From assembly GCA_045611845.1 (NCBI GenBank), contig JAZKXZ010000018.1, positions 1 to 64,000 of the forward strand: a stretch of 64,000 nucleotides of DNA, given 5' to 3'. Source of the DNA: Enterocola sp045611845 (GTDB taxonomy: Bacteria; Bacteroidota; Bacteroidia; Bacteroidales; Paludibacteraceae). Under the pieces are notes generated by a model that saw only the letters and a list, made by a program, of their open reading frames with translations, was not told where the DNA came from and made no database searches. The translations under genes were made by a program, and so were the position numbers. Below are positions 62,139-64,000 of this stretch, piece after piece (positions within the stretch are counted from its first letter, which is position 1; the number at the start of each line of letters is the position of its first letter).

Positions 62139-62861
62139 TTATAATCCTGAAATAACTGTGTTTCTTATTTCTTCAATTTGCTGATCACGATGTTCTGGGT
62201 CTTCGTGAAGATATACTGGTGGGTGAATAATTAATGTAAGTTTTGAAGGGATTGGGTATTTTCTTGTGGTTGGCCATAGTTTGTATGCGCCAGCAATGGT
62301 AACAGGCACAATAGGTAAATTCATTTCTGTTGCTACCTTGAATGCTCCTCTTTTGAATACACCAGTTTCACCTGTTTTGGTACGTGTACCTTCTGGAAAA
62401 ATAACCACAGAAACACCGCCTGAAAGGGTTTTCTTCACTTCTTCGATACTTTGAAGAGCTTCTTTCATAGCTTTTCTGTTTATAAAGATATGACCTGCAG
62501 CCTTACATGCTCTACCCACAAAAGGAATATCACGGATTTCTTTTTTCATCACCCACTTAAAAGATCTGCCGATGAAACCGTAGATAACAAAAATATCGTA
62601 AACACTGGTATGGTTTGCTGCAAACACGTAAGATTGGTTTTCTTTTAAGTTTTCACTACCAATAACTTCCACTGGTGAGAATGCTATAAGTGAAGCAAAT
62701 TTTGCCCAAATTACTGCAGGATAAAAACCTATTGTATTACTATTGCCAATAGTACAGAAAATTATAGTAAATATTGCAGTAAGTAGAGTGGCTATTAGTA
62801 TTAGCGGATAGTAAATAAAAATTACATAAATGAACCAAAAAGGCTTTAGGAATTTATTCAT
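62139..62861 (-). CDS. plsC: 1-acylglycerol-3-phosphate O-acyltransferase
   Basis: The 240-residue inner-membrane enzyme adds the second acyl chain in phospholipid synthesis. An N-terminal membrane helix spans about 8-40. Motif I NHTSVYD lies at about residue 83, motif II-like VGRACKAAGHIFINR at about 116, motif III FPEGTRTKTG at about 154, and motif IV LPIVPVTI at about 180. It diverges from rpoN, and a TATATTTG box lies on the minus strand at 62909-62902, about 40 nt before the start. Confidence 0.93.
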   Translation of the reverse strand: MNKFLKPFWFIYVIFIYYPLILIATLLTAIFTIIFCTIGNSNTIGFYPAVIWAKFASLIAFSPVEVIGSENLKENQSYVFAANHTSVYDIFVIYGFIGRSFKWVMKKEIRDIPFVGRACKAAGHIFINRKAMKEALQSIEEVKKTLSGGVSVVIFPEGTRTKTGETGVFKRGAFKVATEMNLPIVPVTIAGAYKLWPTTRKYPIPSKLTLIIHPPVYLHEDPEHRDQQIEEIRNTVISGL

Positions 62862-62980
62862 ATTAGTAATATTTAGTAGTTAAATAATGCTATAAACTTT
62901 ACAAATATATACAATTTTTCTAATAGGGTGAGTTTTAGATTGGGAAAAAAGTATTATTTTAGCAAAAATATTGTCTCTTT

Positions 62981-64000
62981 ATGTCTCAAAAACAGTTACA
63001 AATACAGAAACAAAGCTTAAACATCTCGCCACAACAACTAATGGTGGTGGGTATGCTTTCTTGTAACGTGCAAGAGATAGAAGAGAAAATTAAAAAGGAA
63101 TTGGAGGAAAATCCTGCCCTAGAAAAAGCAGAAAATTTTGAGTCTGCCACCTCTGCCACGGAGAGTGAATCGTATAGTGCAGAAGACGATTATTACAACT
63201 CAGATTACCCGGACTCAAACGAGTATAAAGATAGAGAAAATACCGATGAAATAGGCGATTATGACTATTACGACGACTATTCATCGGATAGTGGTTATTC
63301 AGAAGGAAAATACAATCCTCAGAACAACCTTACAGAAGAAACTTCGTTTACAGATTCACTTTTGGAACAAATTGAGTTTCAAAATCTTCCAAAACAAACA
63401 AAAGCACTTTGCGCATACATAATAGGAAACCTAGATGAGTCTGGTTATCTTACTGGCGAGATTGGGCAAATGACAAACGACCTTAATGTAAAACACGGGT
63501 TGGATATTACAGAAACTCAAATGTATGAGGCTCTGCTTATTGTGCAAAGTCTAGACCCTGCAGGTGTGGGTGCTCGCGAGTTGGGTGAATGTCTTCTTAT
63601 TCAACTTCAAAGAAAAGAGGAGTCGGAATTAGTGGACAATGCCATTATGATAGTGGAAGAAGCACTAGAAGACTTTAAAACAAGACAAATAGATAAAATC
63701 ATAAAGAAAACAGAACTTACTAAAGCACAAGTAAAAGATGCAATACAGCTTATTTCTCACTTAAATCCTAAACCAGGCAATGGCTATGCTTCTGGTGGAA
63801 TAATGAAAAATGAGACTGTTATTCCAGATTTCTTCTACGACAACGAAACCGATCAGCTTACTCTAAACAACAGAGAAATCCCCACTCTAAAGGTGTCGAA
63901 AGAGTATGTAAATATGCTCGAAGACTTCAAGGGCAACGCAAAAAACAGAACTAAAAATATAAGAGAGTCTATTCTGTTTACTAAACAAAAAATAGACCGT
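62981..64000 (+). CDS. rpoN: RNA polymerase sigma-54 factor (partial)
   Basis: The first 340 codons of RpoN are visible; the window ends before the C-terminal DNA-binding helix-turn-helix and RpoN box. The N-terminus is the activator-responsive Gln-rich helix MSQKQLQIQKQSLNISPQQ, followed by an acidic Asp/Tyr-rich stretch (about 48-115). The core-binding region holds GNLDESGYLTGEIGQMT (about 150) and VQSLDPAGVGARELGECLL (about 180). Acidic linkers are normal in this family. It is transcribed away from plsC. Confidence 0.95.
   Translation, partial: MSQKQLQIQKQSLNISPQQLMVVGMLSCNVQEIEEKIKKELEENPALEKAENFESATSATESESYSAEDDYYNSDYPDSNEYKDRENTDEIGDYDYYDDYSSDSGYSEGKYNPQNNLTEETSFTDSLLEQIEFQNLPKQTKALCAYIIGNLDESGYLTGEIGQMTNDLNVKHGLDITETQMYEALLIVQSLDPAGVGARELGECLLIQLQRKEESELVDNAIMIVEEALEDFKTRQIDKIIKKTELTKAQVKDAIQLISHLNPKPGNGYASGGIMKNETVIPDFFYDNETDQLTLNNREIPTLKVSKEYVNMLEDFKGNAKNRTKNIRESILFTKQKIDR

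Overview
This window looks like the chromosome of an uncultured or gut/oral-type member of the Bacteroidales. It is AT-rich and carries a 2413-residue SprA/Sov homologue (the type IX secretion translocon). It has several proteins with type IX C-terminal sorting domains. Bacteroidetes-type promoters (TTTG or TTG, 19-20 nt, TAnnTTTG) recur, and the core genes (oadA/oadG, lptB, manC, purT, cysS, plsC, rpoN) fit that phylum. Species cannot be fixed from the sequence alone.

Layout. 1-13.3 kb is core metabolism and envelope, all on the minus strand: oadA (cut by the edge), oadG, sprA, ruvA, then an apparent operon manC-lptB-AGCS symporter-DUF4465 lipoprotein. A tRNA-Leu(CAA) and a DUF234-type ATPase follow. 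From 15.3 to 61.6 kb the window is dominated by three paralogous copies of a three-gene surface cassette, in the order A-B-C along transcription. A is a 1196-1559 residue modular adhesin, B a 1618-1777 residue beta-helix protein with a type IX sorting domain, and C a 145-149 residue Cys-rich protein ending in a membrane-anchor-like signal. Copies 1 (15301-25870) and 3 (51618-61567) are on the minus strand; copy 2 (31443-40509) is on the plus strand. All three share palindromic upstream sites, an A start codon inside CATACGTATG, and a near-identical A-B junction.

Between the cassettes lie defence and toxin-antitoxin genes. There are three PIN-toxin modules with a very short conserved antitoxin, a HEPN-MNT pair, an AbiF-type gene behind a structured leader RNA (the leader and gene start are duplicated as a remnant), two DUF262 genes plus an orphan DUF262/HNH fragment, and a GNAT toxin module. 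Many of these units are separated by recurring, closely similar terminator hairpins, which suggests modular exchange. Interspersed core genes are purT, a Dabb protein, cysS and a secreted GH13 amylase. plsC and the start of rpoN close the window.

How it fits together. SprA would export the B proteins and the amylase, both of which end in type IX-like domains. The A and C proteins lack that domain but end in their own shared C-terminal regions, so each cassette may build a surface assembly with three kinds of C-terminus. This is inference: none of the sorting, regulation or assembly steps can be proven from sequence. All similarities were judged by eye.
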